Below are positions 50,190-58,555 of a DNA stretch of 58,564 nucleotides, one piece after another (position 1 is the stretch's first letter; each line of letters starts with the position of its first letter). The position numbers and the translations under genes were made by a program. Source of the DNA: Burkholderiales bacterium (GTDB taxonomy: Bacteria; Pseudomonadota; Gammaproteobacteria; Burkholderiales; Burkholderiaceae_F); the NCBI GenBank assembly GCA_020248785.1, contig JADCGX010000140.1, forward strand, positions 1-58,564. Reading direction: 5' to 3'. The notes under the pieces are model-generated. The model was not told the DNA's origin. It saw nothing but the letters and a program-made list of their open reading frames with translations, and did no database searches.

Positions 50190-50267
50190 CGCGGGAGTTC
50201 CAAATTCCTTTGTCGAGCGCAGGCCCTGCGCGCATGCGGCGCAGCGCGATGACCCACCAATGAGTGA

Positions 50268-51008
50268 CTACCAGTGCTTGAGCCGGGCGCGCAGCCGCGC
50301 CACCGCCTGGCTGTGCAGCTGGCACACGCGCGACTCCGTGACGCCCATGACGGCGCCGATCTCGCGCAGGTTCATGTCCTGTTCGTAATACATGCCCATC
50401 AGTCGCTTCTCGCGCTCCGGCAACTCCTCGATGGCCGCGATCAAGGCGGTGCGAAAGCGCTGGTCGCGCAGGATGGCGCCGGGATCACCGCCCTCCTCGG
50501 CGAGGTCGGCCACGTGGCGCTCGAGATAGTCTTCGTCCTCGCTGCCGCCGCCCAGATCGTCGAAGTAGATGAGCTGCGCGCCGCGCGCGTCGGTCAGCAT
50601 CTCTTGGTACTGCTTGACGCTGATGTTCAGCTCGCGCGCGATCTCGACTTCGCTGGGCGCGCGCTTGAGCCTGCCCTCGAGCCGGTGGATGGCGTTTTCG
50701 ATGTCGCGCTGGCTCTTGCGGGCCGAGCGCGGCAGCCAATCGTTGGCGCGCAGTTCATCCAGCATGGCACCGCGGATGCGACTGGCCGCGTAGACCTCGA
50801 ACTGCGTGCCCTGCGCTTCCTCAAAGCGGCCAACCGCGTCCATCAAGCCGATCATGCCGGCCTGCACCATGTCGTCGAGTTCGACGTTGGCCGGCAGCCG
50901 CGCCACCATCTGATGCGCCAGGCGCCGCACCAGCGGCGCGTACTGCTTGACGTAATCCTTGCGGTCGAGCGTTCCGCGCTGGGTGTAGACGAAAGCGTCG
51001 GTGCGCAC
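50268..51008 (-). CDS. fliA: RNA polymerase sigma-28 factor FliA
   Basis: FliA is the flagellar class III sigma factor. The 246 residues contain region 2 (DYVKQYAPLVRRLAHQMVAR, DDMVQAGMIGLMDAVGRFEE, FEVYAASRIRGAMLDELRAN), region 3 (NAIHRLEGRLKRAPSEVEIA) and region 4 (YYEQDMNLREIGAVMGVTES). The start is GTG at 51008, with GGAG 7 nt upstream in the tail of flhG; the two genes are 2 bp apart. Its antagonist FlgM is encoded at 42943-43242, and the flgM promoter matches the FliA consensus. Confidence 0.97.
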   Translation of the reverse strand: MRTDAFVYTQRGTLDRKDYVKQYAPLVRRLAHQMVARLPANVELDDMVQAGMIGLMDAVGRFEEAQGTQFEVYAASRIRGAMLDELRANDWLPRSARKSQRDIENAIHRLEGRLKRAPSEVEIARELNISVKQYQEMLTDARGAQLIYFDDLGGGSEDEDYLERHVADLAEEGGDPGAILRDQRFRTALIAAIEELPEREKRLMGMYYEQDMNLREIGAVMGVTESRVCQLHSQAVARLRARLKHW

Positions 51009-51010
51009 GC

Positions 51011-51955
51011 TTACTCCGCGGGCCTGACCAGCAGGCGTCCCGTGCTCCAGCCAGCAGCGGCCCGCGCGACCTCGAGCAGGTCGCGCGCCACACGCGCGCT
51101 TGCGGCGAACTCGAAAACCATGGGGCCGGTCATGTTGATCTTGTGCACGAGGCGTTGCGACAGCGTAGCCGCGGCGTCCTGGCCCATACCGAGGAAAAGC
51201 AGCCGGAATTGGCCGGTGACCGGTCCGTCAACCCGTTGCGCCAGCACGCGGTCGGCGTCCCGCAAAACCGCGCACTGCGAAGCGATGTCCTGCGGTTCTG
51301 GCAGCACCGGCACGAGCACGTCGGTGTCCGGCAGGTCGGTGCAGGCGCAGGCCGGTACGAGCAGCAGCACGAGATCGAAGCGGTCATGGCACAGCACTGA
51401 GAGCTGCCGCAGAAGCCGCGCGCTCTGGGCTTGCTCCAATGCGCGGGCCGCGGGCAGGACACCGAGATTGGTGCCGGCGTCGAGCAGCGCGGCGTCCAGC
51501 ACGCAATCGCCGCGCAGCACATGGGCAAGGTCGAAGCGGGCGCGCAAGCCCAGCGCTGCCGCGATCTGCAGCCGCGCCGCATCGACCACCAGGGTGCGTT
51601 CGCCCTGCCGGGCGAAGGCCTGCGCCAGCTTTGCGAGCCAGCTGGCACGGCCGGCGTGCGCGCCGTCGGGGACCAGAACGGGCAACAGGCGGGCGCTCTG
51701 CTCCGCAAAGAGCTGACGCAAGGTGGCCGCCTGGTCGCCGCCGCCGCTTCCACGCGCACCCAAGGTCGACGAGCCCTGGGTGGCGGGCACGCTGCGTCGT
51801 GGGTCTGGCGCAGGGCGGTGGACCATGCCGACGGCAGCGCCGAGAGTCGCGGCTTCTGTCACTTCGGAGCCCATCGGTCGCGACGTGAGTCGTGCTGTCG
51901 CATGGCACTGCGCGCTCGGCCTGGTCGCCGGCGGCTCGACGCCGGAGGCCCGCAT
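51011..51955 (-). CDS. flhG: FlhG (FleN/YlxH)-type MinD-like protein with degenerate ATPase site
   Basis: FlhG normally is a MinD-like ATPase that limits flagellar number and acts on FlhF. Position between flhF and fliA, and segments such as RTLVVDAARLQIAAALGLRA, FDLAHVLRGDCVLDAALLDA and LGVLPAARAL, identify this 314-residue protein as FlhG. The deviant Walker A (KGGxGKT in the family) has become VPDGAHAGRASWLAKL, with no lysines, and the Asp pair after the second strand is VVDAAR. ATP hydrolysis is therefore unlikely. An N-terminal extension of about 60 residues is low in complexity. The start may be ATG 51955 (7 bp after flhF) or 51874. Confidence 0.8.
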   Translation of the reverse strand: MRASGVEPPATRPSAQCHATARLTSRPMGSEVTEAATLGAAVGMVHRPAPDPRRSVPATQGSSTLGARGSGGGDQAATLRQLFAEQSARLLPVLVPDGAHAGRASWLAKLAQAFARQGERTLVVDAARLQIAAALGLRARFDLAHVLRGDCVLDAALLDAGTNLGVLPAARALEQAQSARLLRQLSVLCHDRFDLVLLLVPACACTDLPDTDVLVPVLPEPQDIASQCAVLRDADRVLAQRVDGPVTGQFRLLFLGMGQDAAATLSQRLVHKINMTGPMVFEFAASARVARDLLEVARAAAGWSTGRLLVRPAE

Positions 51956-51962
51956 CCCGCGC

Positions 51963-53816
51963 TCATCCCTGCGCCACCGCCAAGGCAGTGGCCTCGGCCT
52001 CCGCCAACGCGAAGGCCTGGCCGCCCGGCTTGAGCGCCAGGTGCGCGAGCAGCTTGGCGTTGGGAAGATGCAGGTCCTCGGGCACGCGCTGCCCGTTGGT
52101 CACCGCGAGCAGGGTGAGCTTGTAGCGCAGCGCGCAGTCCAGCGCGCCGCCAATGCGGGCGGCTTCGTCGAGCTTGGTCAGGATGCAGCCGGCGGCCTGC
52201 GGCGCACGCCAGGCGCGCGCGGTCTCATCCAGCGTCTCGGAGTGCGATCCGCCATTGAGCAGCAACACGGGCTGCACTCGCTGCCAGTCGTCGCCTTGCC
52301 GACCGGCCCCGGTCAGCATGGCAAGCATCTCGTTCAATCGCTCGTCCCGCGGGCCGACGCCGCAGGTGTCGATCAGCACCAGCCGTTTGCCGCGCATGCT
52401 CGCCAGGAGCTCCCGCAGCGTTGCGCCGTCCTGCGCCAGATGCACTGGCGCGCCGAGGATGCGGCCGTAGGCGCGCAGTTGCTCGTGCGCGGCCACGCGA
52501 TAAGCGTCCAGCGTGATGAGCCCGAGCGCGTTGGTGCCGTACTTCACCGCAAAACGGGCGGCGAGCTTGGCCACGGTGGTCGTCTTGCCCACGCCGGTCG
52601 GCCCCACCAGCGCGAATACGCCGGCCCGCTCGAACAGCGCATGGGCACTGTCCGTGCACTTCAGGTTCATCGCGATCACGCTTTGCAGCCACTCCTGGCT
52701 GGCGGCCAGTTGCAGCTCGCCTGGCGCGTGCTGCGCGACGCGTCGCGCGGCCTCGGCGGAGAAGCCGGCCGTCAGCAGACGTGTCATCAACCGCGCCATC
52801 AGCGGATTGCGGCGCAGGTTGTCGGCGGCAACGCTCGACGTCAGCGCGTTCAGCTGATCTTGCAACGCCACGCGCAGGCTGTGCAGTTCGGCCATCAGTT
52901 GCGGGGCGCCGGCCACCGGCGGCTGCGGCAACTGAATCTCGCCCAACGAGGCGGGTGCGGACACGGCGGGCGCCCGCAGCGGTGGCGCTTGGACGACTGC
53001 CGGAGACTCGGCACTTGGACGGTCGCTCTGAGCCGCCGCGTGCAATGGCGCTGTCGCGCGCGGCGGGCTGGCCACGGGCACTGCCTCGTCGTCCATCAAA
53101 CGATCATCCGTCTGGGCGTCGTTCGTCAGGCGGGTCGGACGACGACGAAACACGGCCGGCTCCGCCGGCGGCGGAACGCTGGCGGTCCGTGCGGGGATAC
53201 GTGCCGAAACACGTGCCGAGCCACCTGCCGGGACGCGTGCCGGGATACGATCCGAAGCGGTCGGTGCCGGTGCGCGCGCGGCGCCGCCGGCGGACGCGCT
53301 CGGGGCAGTGGGTGCAGCAGGGGCAGCGGGAGTAACGGGGGCGTCGCGGGCGGAAGGCACCAACGCCGCAGGCTCATCCCACCACGCATCCGCAGCCGCT
53401 TGCGGGTCCGGCGCCGAAGCGGTGGCGATGTCCTCGTACATGCTGGCCGCGGTCGACGAACTCGGTGCACTCGGCGCGCTCGCCACACGCGGCGAATGTT
53501 CTGCCGCCCGCGGGCGTCCAGCCGACTCCTGCGGCGTTGACGCAGGACGTGCGCGCTGCTGATCTTGCCGCTTGAGGTAATCCTGGAAGCTCTCCACGCC
53601 ACCCGTCTTGCCTGACGGCCGGGCGGGCGCCGCGGCACGCGGCCTGCGCGTGTCCTCGACGATCGCCTCCACGGCATCGGCCTCAGCCGCGAGGATCTCG
53701 AAGTGCCCGCCGGCGATCTTCTTCGACGACAGGATCACGGCGTCGTCGCCCAGTTCCTGCCGCACCTGGCGCATCGCATCGCGCGTCGTCGCCGCCACAA
53801 AGCGTTTGAACCCCAT
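51963..53816 (-). CDS. flhF: Flagellar biosynthesis SRP-type GTPase FlhF
   Basis: FlhF places the flagellum at the cell pole. The 617 residues have a conserved N-terminus (MGFKRFVAATTRDAMRQVRQ, LGDDAVILSSKKIAGGHFEI). A very long Ala/Pro/Arg-rich linker follows (about 60-310), then the helical N domain and the G domain: P-loop VGPTGVGKTTTVAKLA from residue 404, ITLDAYRVAAHEQLRAYG, IDTCGVGPRDERLNEM and LTKLDEAARIGGALD. It is longer than typical FlhF (about 400-500 residues) because of the linker, which includes a 12-bp tandem repeat. GGGAG before ATG 53816 supports the start. It is 7 bp from flhG. Confidence 0.96.
   Translation of the reverse strand: MGFKRFVAATTRDAMRQVRQELGDDAVILSSKKIAGGHFEILAAEADAVEAIVEDTRRPRAAAPARPSGKTGGVESFQDYLKRQDQQRARPASTPQESAGRPRAAEHSPRVASAPSAPSSSTAASMYEDIATASAPDPQAAADAWWDEPAALVPSARDAPVTPAAPAAPTAPSASAGGAARAPAPTASDRIPARVPAGGSARVSARIPARTASVPPPAEPAVFRRRPTRLTNDAQTDDRLMDDEAVPVASPPRATAPLHAAAQSDRPSAESPAVVQAPPLRAPAVSAPASLGEIQLPQPPVAGAPQLMAELHSLRVALQDQLNALTSSVAADNLRRNPLMARLMTRLLTAGFSAEAARRVAQHAPGELQLAASQEWLQSVIAMNLKCTDSAHALFERAGVFALVGPTGVGKTTTVAKLAARFAVKYGTNALGLITLDAYRVAAHEQLRAYGRILGAPVHLAQDGATLRELLASMRGKRLVLIDTCGVGPRDERLNEMLAMLTGAGRQGDDWQRVQPVLLLNGGSHSETLDETARAWRAPQAAGCILTKLDEAARIGGALDCALRYKLTLLAVTNGQRVPEDLHLPNAKLLAHLALKPGGQAFALAEAEATALAVAQG
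53187..53258 (-). repeat. 12-bp tandem repeat inside flhF linker
   Basis: Units of the type ACGTGCCGAAAC, ACGTGCCGAGCC, ACCTGCCGGGAC and GCGTGCCGGGAT follow in register (best at 53199-53246, with degenerate copies on each side). In the protein they give four-residue repeats RIPA, RVPA, GGSA, RVSA, RIPA. Being a multiple of three, length changes would keep the frame. Confidence 0.8.
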
Positions 53817-53840
53817 CGTTACTCTCCCAAAGGAAGGCGC

Positions 53841-53915
53841 GAGCCACGAGGATCGAGGAACAAGCGGACGCGCTGCGTCGTGCGGTCGATCCTCAATCCG
53901 TCGTTCTCGGTCCTC
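53841..53915. repeat. GAGGATCGAG-type repeats in flhF-flhA spacer
   Basis: GAGGATCGAGGAAC at about 53848-53861, and inverse forms GATCCTCAATCC and TCTCGGTCCTC at about 53887-53915, occupy the spacer between flhA and flhF. They resemble the other degenerate intergenic repeats in style but have a different unit. Confidence 0.4.
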
Positions 53916-53931
53916 ATCTGCTCAACCCTCG

Positions 53932-56025
53932 TCACGTCGCCCCGCCCAGCACCGTGCTCACGCGGATCGTGCTGGTCTCGGGAACCTCGGCATGGCTCAG
54001 CACGCGAAGACGTGGGGCCGTGCGCTTGAGCAGGCGCGACAGCGGCACGCGTAGCTTGTCGGGCACCAGCAGGGTGGGCGCCAGCCCCATGTCTTCCTGT
54101 CGCTGCGAGGCCGCTGCCGCGCCGCGTTGAATGAGATCCACCAGGCCCGGCTCGACGGCCGCCGCATCGCCCTGCCCCACCGAGCCGGCGAGCACGCGCT
54201 CCAGTTCCGGGTCGAGCGCGATCACCGACAGCTCTTTGGTGGGGCCAAACAAGGTCTGGGTGATCGAGGCGCGCAAGGCCGCGCGCACATGCGCGGTCAG
54301 CTCGTGCGGGTCGGTGGTGCGCTGGGCCACGTCGGCCAGCGTCTCGATGATCGTGCGCATGTCGCGGATGTGCACGCCCTCGTCGAGCAGGTTGGCCAGC
54401 ACACGCCGCAGCGTGGACAGCGGAATGAGCTTTGGCACCACGTCGTCCGTCAGCTTGGGCGCGAGCTTGGCCAGGTGATCGACCAGCGCCTGGGTCTCAT
54501 TGCGGCCGAGTAACTGGCCCGCGTGCGACAGGATCAGATGGTTGACGTGGGTGGCGACGACGGTGGCGCAGTCGACCACCGTGTAGCCGAGCACTTGGGC
54601 GGCATCGCGCGTGCGCGGTTCGATCCACACCGCCGGCAGGCCGAACGCCGGATCCTTGGTCGGCGTGCCGGGCACGGTCTGCGTGATGCCGCCCGGGTTG
54701 ATCGCCAACTGCATGCCGTTGAACGCCTCGCCCTCGCCCACCACCACGCCCTTGAGCAGCACGCGGTATTGCGAGGGCTTCAGCTCGAGGTTGTCGCGGA
54801 TGTGCACCGGCGGCGGCAAAAAGCCGATCTCCTGCGCGAACTTCTTGCGGATCGCCTTGATGCGCTTGAGCAGCTCGCCGTCCTGCGCCTTGTCGACCAG
54901 CGGAATGAGCCGGTAGCCCACTTCGAGCCCGAGCTGGTCCACCGGCACGATGTCGTCCCAGCTGGCCTCATTGCTCGGCGCGGTCTGCGCAGGCGCGGGC
55001 GCAGGCGCCTGCGCCGCCGCGATGGCGCGCTGCGCCTTCTGATGCAGAACCCAGGCTGCGTAGGCGCAAGCCGCGGCGAACAGCAGGAAGACGAACCACG
55101 GCATGCCGGGGATCACGCCGAGGATGCCGAGAATCGCGGCGGTGATCCCGAGCGCGCGCGGCATGCTGAACACCTGCCGCATCATCTGGCCGCCCAGGTC
55201 CTCGCCGTCCTTGCCCACGCGCGAGACGATCAGACCGGCCGCGATCGAGATCACGAGGCCCGGGATCATCGCGACCAGGCCGTCGCCGATGGTCAGCAGG
55301 ACATAGGTCTCCACCGCCTGCGCCAGCGGCAGGTTGTGGGTCAGCGTGCCGATCGCCAGGCCGCCGATGATGTTGATGAACAGGATCAGGATGCCGGCCA
55401 CCGCGTCGCCGCGCACGTACTTGCTGGCGCCGTCCATTGCGCCGTAAAAATCGGCCTCCTGCGCGATCTCGGCACGGCGCTGCTTGGCTTCCTTGTCGTT
55501 GATGATGCCGGCGTTCAGATCCGCATCGATCGCCATCTGCTTGCCCGGCATCGCGTCCAGCGTGAAGCGCGCGGCGACCTCGGCGATGCGACCCGCGCCC
55601 TTGGTGATCACGACGAAGTTGATCACCACCAGGATCGCGAACACGATGATGCCGACCGCGAAGCTGCCGCCGATCACGAAGTGGCCGAAGCTCTCGATCA
55701 CCTTGCCGGCCGCATCCGGACCGGTGTGGCCATCGGCCAGCACCGCGCGCGTCGAGGCCACGTTGAGCGACAGCCGCAGCAGCGTGGTCAACAGCAGCAC
55801 GGTCGGAAACGCCGCGAAGTCCAGCGGCCGCTTGTTGTACACGGCCACCATCAGCACGATCAGGCTGACGGCGATGTTGAAGGTGAACAGCAGATCCAGC
55901 AGGAACGGCGGCAGTGGAATGATCATCATGACGAGAACCATGAAGGCCAGCAGCGGCAAAGCCAGCTGGCGCCACGGAACTGCCGTGATGAACGGGTGAT
56001 TGAAGGCTGCCGCCAGACCGTTCAT
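53932..56025 (-). CDS. flhA: Flagellar type III export gate protein FlhA
   Basis: FlhA is the large export-gate subunit. The 697 residues have about eight N-terminal membrane helices (about 20-325) and the FHIPEP signature region (STRAVLADGHTGPDAAGKVI, GAGRIAEVAARFTLDAMPGK, QMAIDADLNAGIINDKEAKQ). A cytoplasmic domain follows (LGLEVGYRLIPLVDKAQDGE, VVDCATVVATHVNHLILSHA). The C-terminal ring-forming part ends LRVLSHAEVPETSTIRVSTV. It starts 3 bp after a small ORF and is followed by flhF after 115 bp. Confidence 0.97.
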   Translation of the reverse strand: MNGLAAAFNHPFITAVPWRQLALPLLAFMVLVMMIIPLPPFLLDLLFTFNIAVSLIVLMVAVYNKRPLDFAAFPTVLLLTTLLRLSLNVASTRAVLADGHTGPDAAGKVIESFGHFVIGGSFAVGIIVFAILVVINFVVITKGAGRIAEVAARFTLDAMPGKQMAIDADLNAGIINDKEAKQRRAEIAQEADFYGAMDGASKYVRGDAVAGILILFINIIGGLAIGTLTHNLPLAQAVETYVLLTIGDGLVAMIPGLVISIAAGLIVSRVGKDGEDLGGQMMRQVFSMPRALGITAAILGILGVIPGMPWFVFLLFAAACAYAAWVLHQKAQRAIAAAQAPAPAPAQTAPSNEASWDDIVPVDQLGLEVGYRLIPLVDKAQDGELLKRIKAIRKKFAQEIGFLPPPVHIRDNLELKPSQYRVLLKGVVVGEGEAFNGMQLAINPGGITQTVPGTPTKDPAFGLPAVWIEPRTRDAAQVLGYTVVDCATVVATHVNHLILSHAGQLLGRNETQALVDHLAKLAPKLTDDVVPKLIPLSTLRRVLANLLDEGVHIRDMRTIIETLADVAQRTTDPHELTAHVRAALRASITQTLFGPTKELSVIALDPELERVLAGSVGQGDAAAVEPGLVDLIQRGAAAASQRQEDMGLAPTLLVPDKLRVPLSRLLKRTAPRLRVLSHAEVPETSTIRVSTVLGGAT

Positions 56026-56028
56026 GGC

Positions 56029-56220
56029 TCAGCGGTCCTTGCGCGCGTTGCGACGCGGTTTGCTTGCGCGCTGCGGCGTGGCTGGCACGACCGCGCCGTC
56101 CGCGTCCAGCGCCTCGCCCACGCGCCGCACATAGATGTTGCGCACGCAGGACTCTTCGTTCTGCGTCGACTCATGCGGATCGTCATGCGCGCGCAGGGGT
56201 TGCGGTGTCGGGTCGGTCAC
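56029..56220 (-). CDS. Small hypothetical protein between flhB and flhA
   Basis: This 63-codon ORF starts at GTG 56220 with GGAGACAGGACA directly upstream, a good ribosome site. It ends 3 bp before the flhA start, so it is well placed for translational coupling. The product (TDPTPQPLRAHDDPHESTQN, EESCVRNIYVRRVGEALDAD, C-terminal KPRRNARKDR) is charged and soluble, with one Cys. I do not recognise it. The precise fit between flhB and flhA argues that it is real. Confidence 0.5.
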   Translation of the reverse strand: MTDPTPQPLRAHDDPHESTQNEESCVRNIYVRRVGEALDADGAVVPATPQRASKPRRNARKDR

Positions 56221-56247
56221 TGTCCTGTCTCCGTCTGGGGGCTTCGT

Positions 56248-57402
56248 CTAGGCCTTGGCCATGGGTGCCAGCGGGTCCAGGCCATCCGGAACCTCGATCT
56301 CGCGCGGGGCCTGCGGCCGTGGCGCGTCACCCTGCTCATGGCACTTGAGCTGGAACACATAGGCCAGGACCTGGGCCACGGCGGTGTACAGCGCAGCCGG
56401 GATCTCGGCGCCAAGCTCCACGTGCCGATACAGCGCGCGCGCCAACGGCGGCGCTTCGAGCTGGGGCACCTTGTGCTCGGTCGCGAGCGCCTTGATCTTC
56501 TCGGCCACCTCGTCCACGCCCTTGGCCACGACGATGGGCGCGCGCTGCCGGCCTTCCATGTACTTCAGCGCCACCGCGAAGTGCGTCGGGTTGGTGACCA
56601 CGACGTCGGCCTTGGGCACGGCGGCCATCATGCGTTTGCGCGCCATCTCGCGCTGCTGCTGGCGGATGCGCCCCTTGATGTGCGGGTCGCCCTCGGTCTC
56701 CTTGTTTTCCTTCTTCACCTCCTCCAGAGACATCTTGAGCTTGGAGCGGTGGTGAAAGATCTGGAACGGCACGTCGATCGCGCTGGTCAGCGCCAGCGTG
56801 GCGACCAGCAGCGCGAAGGCAATCGCGAACAGCGCGCCGAAGTGCGCCAGCGCGCTGGGCAGCGCCTGGTGCGCGAGGCCGGCAAAGTTGTCCAGGTGCG
56901 AGAGCACGTACCAGCCACCCACGGCACCGAGCAGCACGGCCACGATGAAAACCTTGACCAGTTCGACCAGCGCCGGCAGCGAAAACATGCGGCCAAAGCC
57001 CTTGAGCACGCTGATGCGTTCCAGCTTGGGCGCGGCGCTTTGCGGCGCGAAGATCCAGCCGCCGACCGACAGCGGCGCGGCCAGCGCGGCCACCAGCATC
57101 ACGGCAAGCACGGGCAGGATCGCCAGCAGACCGGCACCGGCAAGCTCGCCCAGCCGCGCCGTCATGCGCGCTGGATCGGTCGCCAGCGCCGCATTGAACG
57201 TGAGGCCCCGGCCCATGAGATCGGCGCCCGCCTTCAGCAGCGGCGACGCCAGCAGGAACAGCACGCCAGCGCCGGCGCCAAGCACCAACAGATGCGCCAA
57301 CTCGCGCGAGCGGGGCACCTGCCCCTCTCGGCGCGCGTCTTCCAACCGCTTTGCGGTCGGTTCTAGCGTGCGCTCTTGCGCGGATTGTTCCGAATCGGCC
57401 AT
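56248..57402 (-). CDS. flhB: Flagellar type III export switch protein FlhB
   Basis: FlhB controls the switch from rod/hook to filament export. The 384 residues show the usual start (MADSEQSAQERTLEPTAKRL, EDARREGQVPRSRELAHLLV), four membrane helices (about 32-210) and the cytoplasmic region ALTSAIDVPFQIFHHRSKLK, SLEEVKKENKETEGDPHIKG. The autocleavage motif NPTH is present in VVVTNPTHFAVALKY. The frame opens at 57435, but the family start corresponds to ATG 57402. It heads the flhB-[small ORF]-flhA-flhF-flhG-fliA run. Confidence 0.96.
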   Translation of the reverse strand: MADSEQSAQERTLEPTAKRLEDARREGQVPRSRELAHLLVLGAGAGVLFLLASPLLKAGADLMGRGLTFNAALATDPARMTARLGELAGAGLLAILPVLAVMLVAALAAPLSVGGWIFAPQSAAPKLERISVLKGFGRMFSLPALVELVKVFIVAVLLGAVGGWYVLSHLDNFAGLAHQALPSALAHFGALFAIAFALLVATLALTSAIDVPFQIFHHRSKLKMSLEEVKKENKETEGDPHIKGRIRQQQREMARKRMMAAVPKADVVVTNPTHFAVALKYMEGRQRAPIVVAKGVDEVAEKIKALATEHKVPQLEAPPLARALYRHVELGAEIPAALYTAVAQVLAYVFQLKCHEQGDAPRPQAPREIEVPDGLDPLAPMAKA

Positions 57403-57703
57403 CGCCAGCATTTGAGCGAGGCCTTCGGTACGCACCCGCGGCGCGCACGCATCCCTCGCATCTGGCGACGATTATTCGGGCCACACTGGGGCCGCAATCG
57501 CCGGATATCGGCCGATCCTCCCAACACTTTAGGGTTGGCGCGCCGTGCGATGCGTGCCAGCCCACCGCCCAAGCGCCAAGATGGACGGCAAACACCATCC
57601 AATTGGCAAGGCTGGAAACCCGCGCGCCGTCTCAAGCCCGGCGCCTCCAGGCCGATCAGATTGACTGAAACGTCGAACTGTTTTTTCTGGCTGAGGAACC
57701 CGA
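57403..57703. other. Divergent intergenic region flhB / hypothetical gene
   Basis: About 300 bp between divergent genes must hold the promoter of the flhB-fliA run on one strand and of the 155-residue ORF on the other. I could not identify a convincing sigma-28, sigma-54 or sigma-70 site by eye. Confidence 0.35.
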
Positions 57704-58171
57704 ATGACACGTCTGGAGCTGGTGAAGCGGATGGCCGAAAGCGCCACACGTGCCCTGGCCGATTTCGAACCCGCCGCGCGGACGAGGCCGGGCTTCCCCG
57801 CGGAACTGTCGACCGCACTGCATCAACCGGTCGAGGACAGCTCGGTCAGCGACGCGCCGACGCAGCGGACCACGGACCTGTTCGTCTGGTTCGAGGACAC
57901 CTCGCACCGAACCGATGAGCGCCGCGGCATCGCCGGCTTGCCGGAATCGCTGCTGCCCTGGCCATTCGACGGAACGCAGAGCATGCAGGTGGTCGCGCGC
58001 AGCTACGCCGAAGGTCACCTGCATCTTTTGGCCGCCGTGCGACTGCGCTGCAAGGGCAACTTCGGCGAGCGCATCGCCGCGCTCTACACCTCCGCCCTGT
58101 CCGTCGGCACCGTGGCCTGGATCGGCACGGGCAGTCAGTACGAGCAGGCATGGCGCGATCTGTACGGCTAG
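57704..58171 (+). CDS. Hypothetical protein
   Basis: This 155-residue soluble protein of unrecognised family has a helical, charged N-terminus (MTRLELVKRMAESATRALAD). A linker rich in Ser, Thr and Asp follows (PVEDSSVSDAPTQRTTD). A compact C-terminal part has repeated hydrophobic strands (LFVWFEDTSHRTDERRGIAG, MQVVARSYAEGHLHLLAAVR, LYTSALSVGTVAWIGTGSQY). It has no signal peptide or membrane helix. GAGG lies 7 nt before the ATG, so the start is well supported. It is divergent from flhB; a flagellar role is possible but unproven. Confidence 0.65.
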   Translation: MTRLELVKRMAESATRALADFEPAARTRPGFPAELSTALHQPVEDSSVSDAPTQRTTDLFVWFEDTSHRTDERRGIAGLPESLLPWPFDGTQSMQVVARSYAEGHLHLLAAVRLRCKGNFGERIAALYTSALSVGTVAWIGTGSQYEQAWRDLYG

Positions 58172-58464
58172 CCGGACGCCCTTCGGCGCGCAAGGAGGGC
58201 CGTCAGCGCGACTGCCTGGCCCTGATGGGCACCGCATGGCCGCGCGAAAGCAGCGCGGCGTGCGATCCGGCCCGCCCACAATGCCGCCACCCAGGCATCG
58301 AAGCGATTGCCCCGCGCCGGGCAATGCGGCTTCGCGACAGGCCACATTCCGCGTTCACGCGGCGAACGGGCGTTGGCGCCGGCGCGCCGATGCCCGCGAC
58401 GCAGCGGCAGGGAGCATTGGCAAGCGCTGAGAGGGTGAGAGGCAATCCGACATGCCCGCTGTGA
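58172..58464. other. Intergenic stretch, nothing recognised
   Basis: GC-rich sequence follows the hypothetical gene. Open frames on both strands are Arg/Pro/Ala-rich and overlap, and none has a ribosome site or family motif that I can support. Confidence 0.35.
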
Positions 58465-58555
58465 CTGCCCAAAGCGCCCCACTCGTCGTTGCAAATGCTC
58501 GCCGTAGCCCGAGCTACGGCTGCGCTTTGCGCCTAGATTGGAGCGCTTTGGGCAG
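58465..58555. repeat. Nested palindromic element (REP/MITE-like)
   Basis: CTGCCCAAAGCGC at 58465-58477 is repeated in inverse at 58543-58555 (GCGCTTTGGGCAG). Inside lies a second hairpin, GCCGTAGC CCGA GCTACGGC (58501-58520), flanked by GCAAATGC and TGCGCTTTGC. The nested design resembles dispersed palindromic elements. Only one copy is in this window. Confidence 0.65.

Noticed and set aside
54523-57366. 947-codon open frame on the plus strand
   Set aside because: It is antisense to flhA and flhB, rich in His/Arg/Gln/Asp and without any motif. Such mirror frames are common in GC-rich DNA because third positions are mostly G or C.
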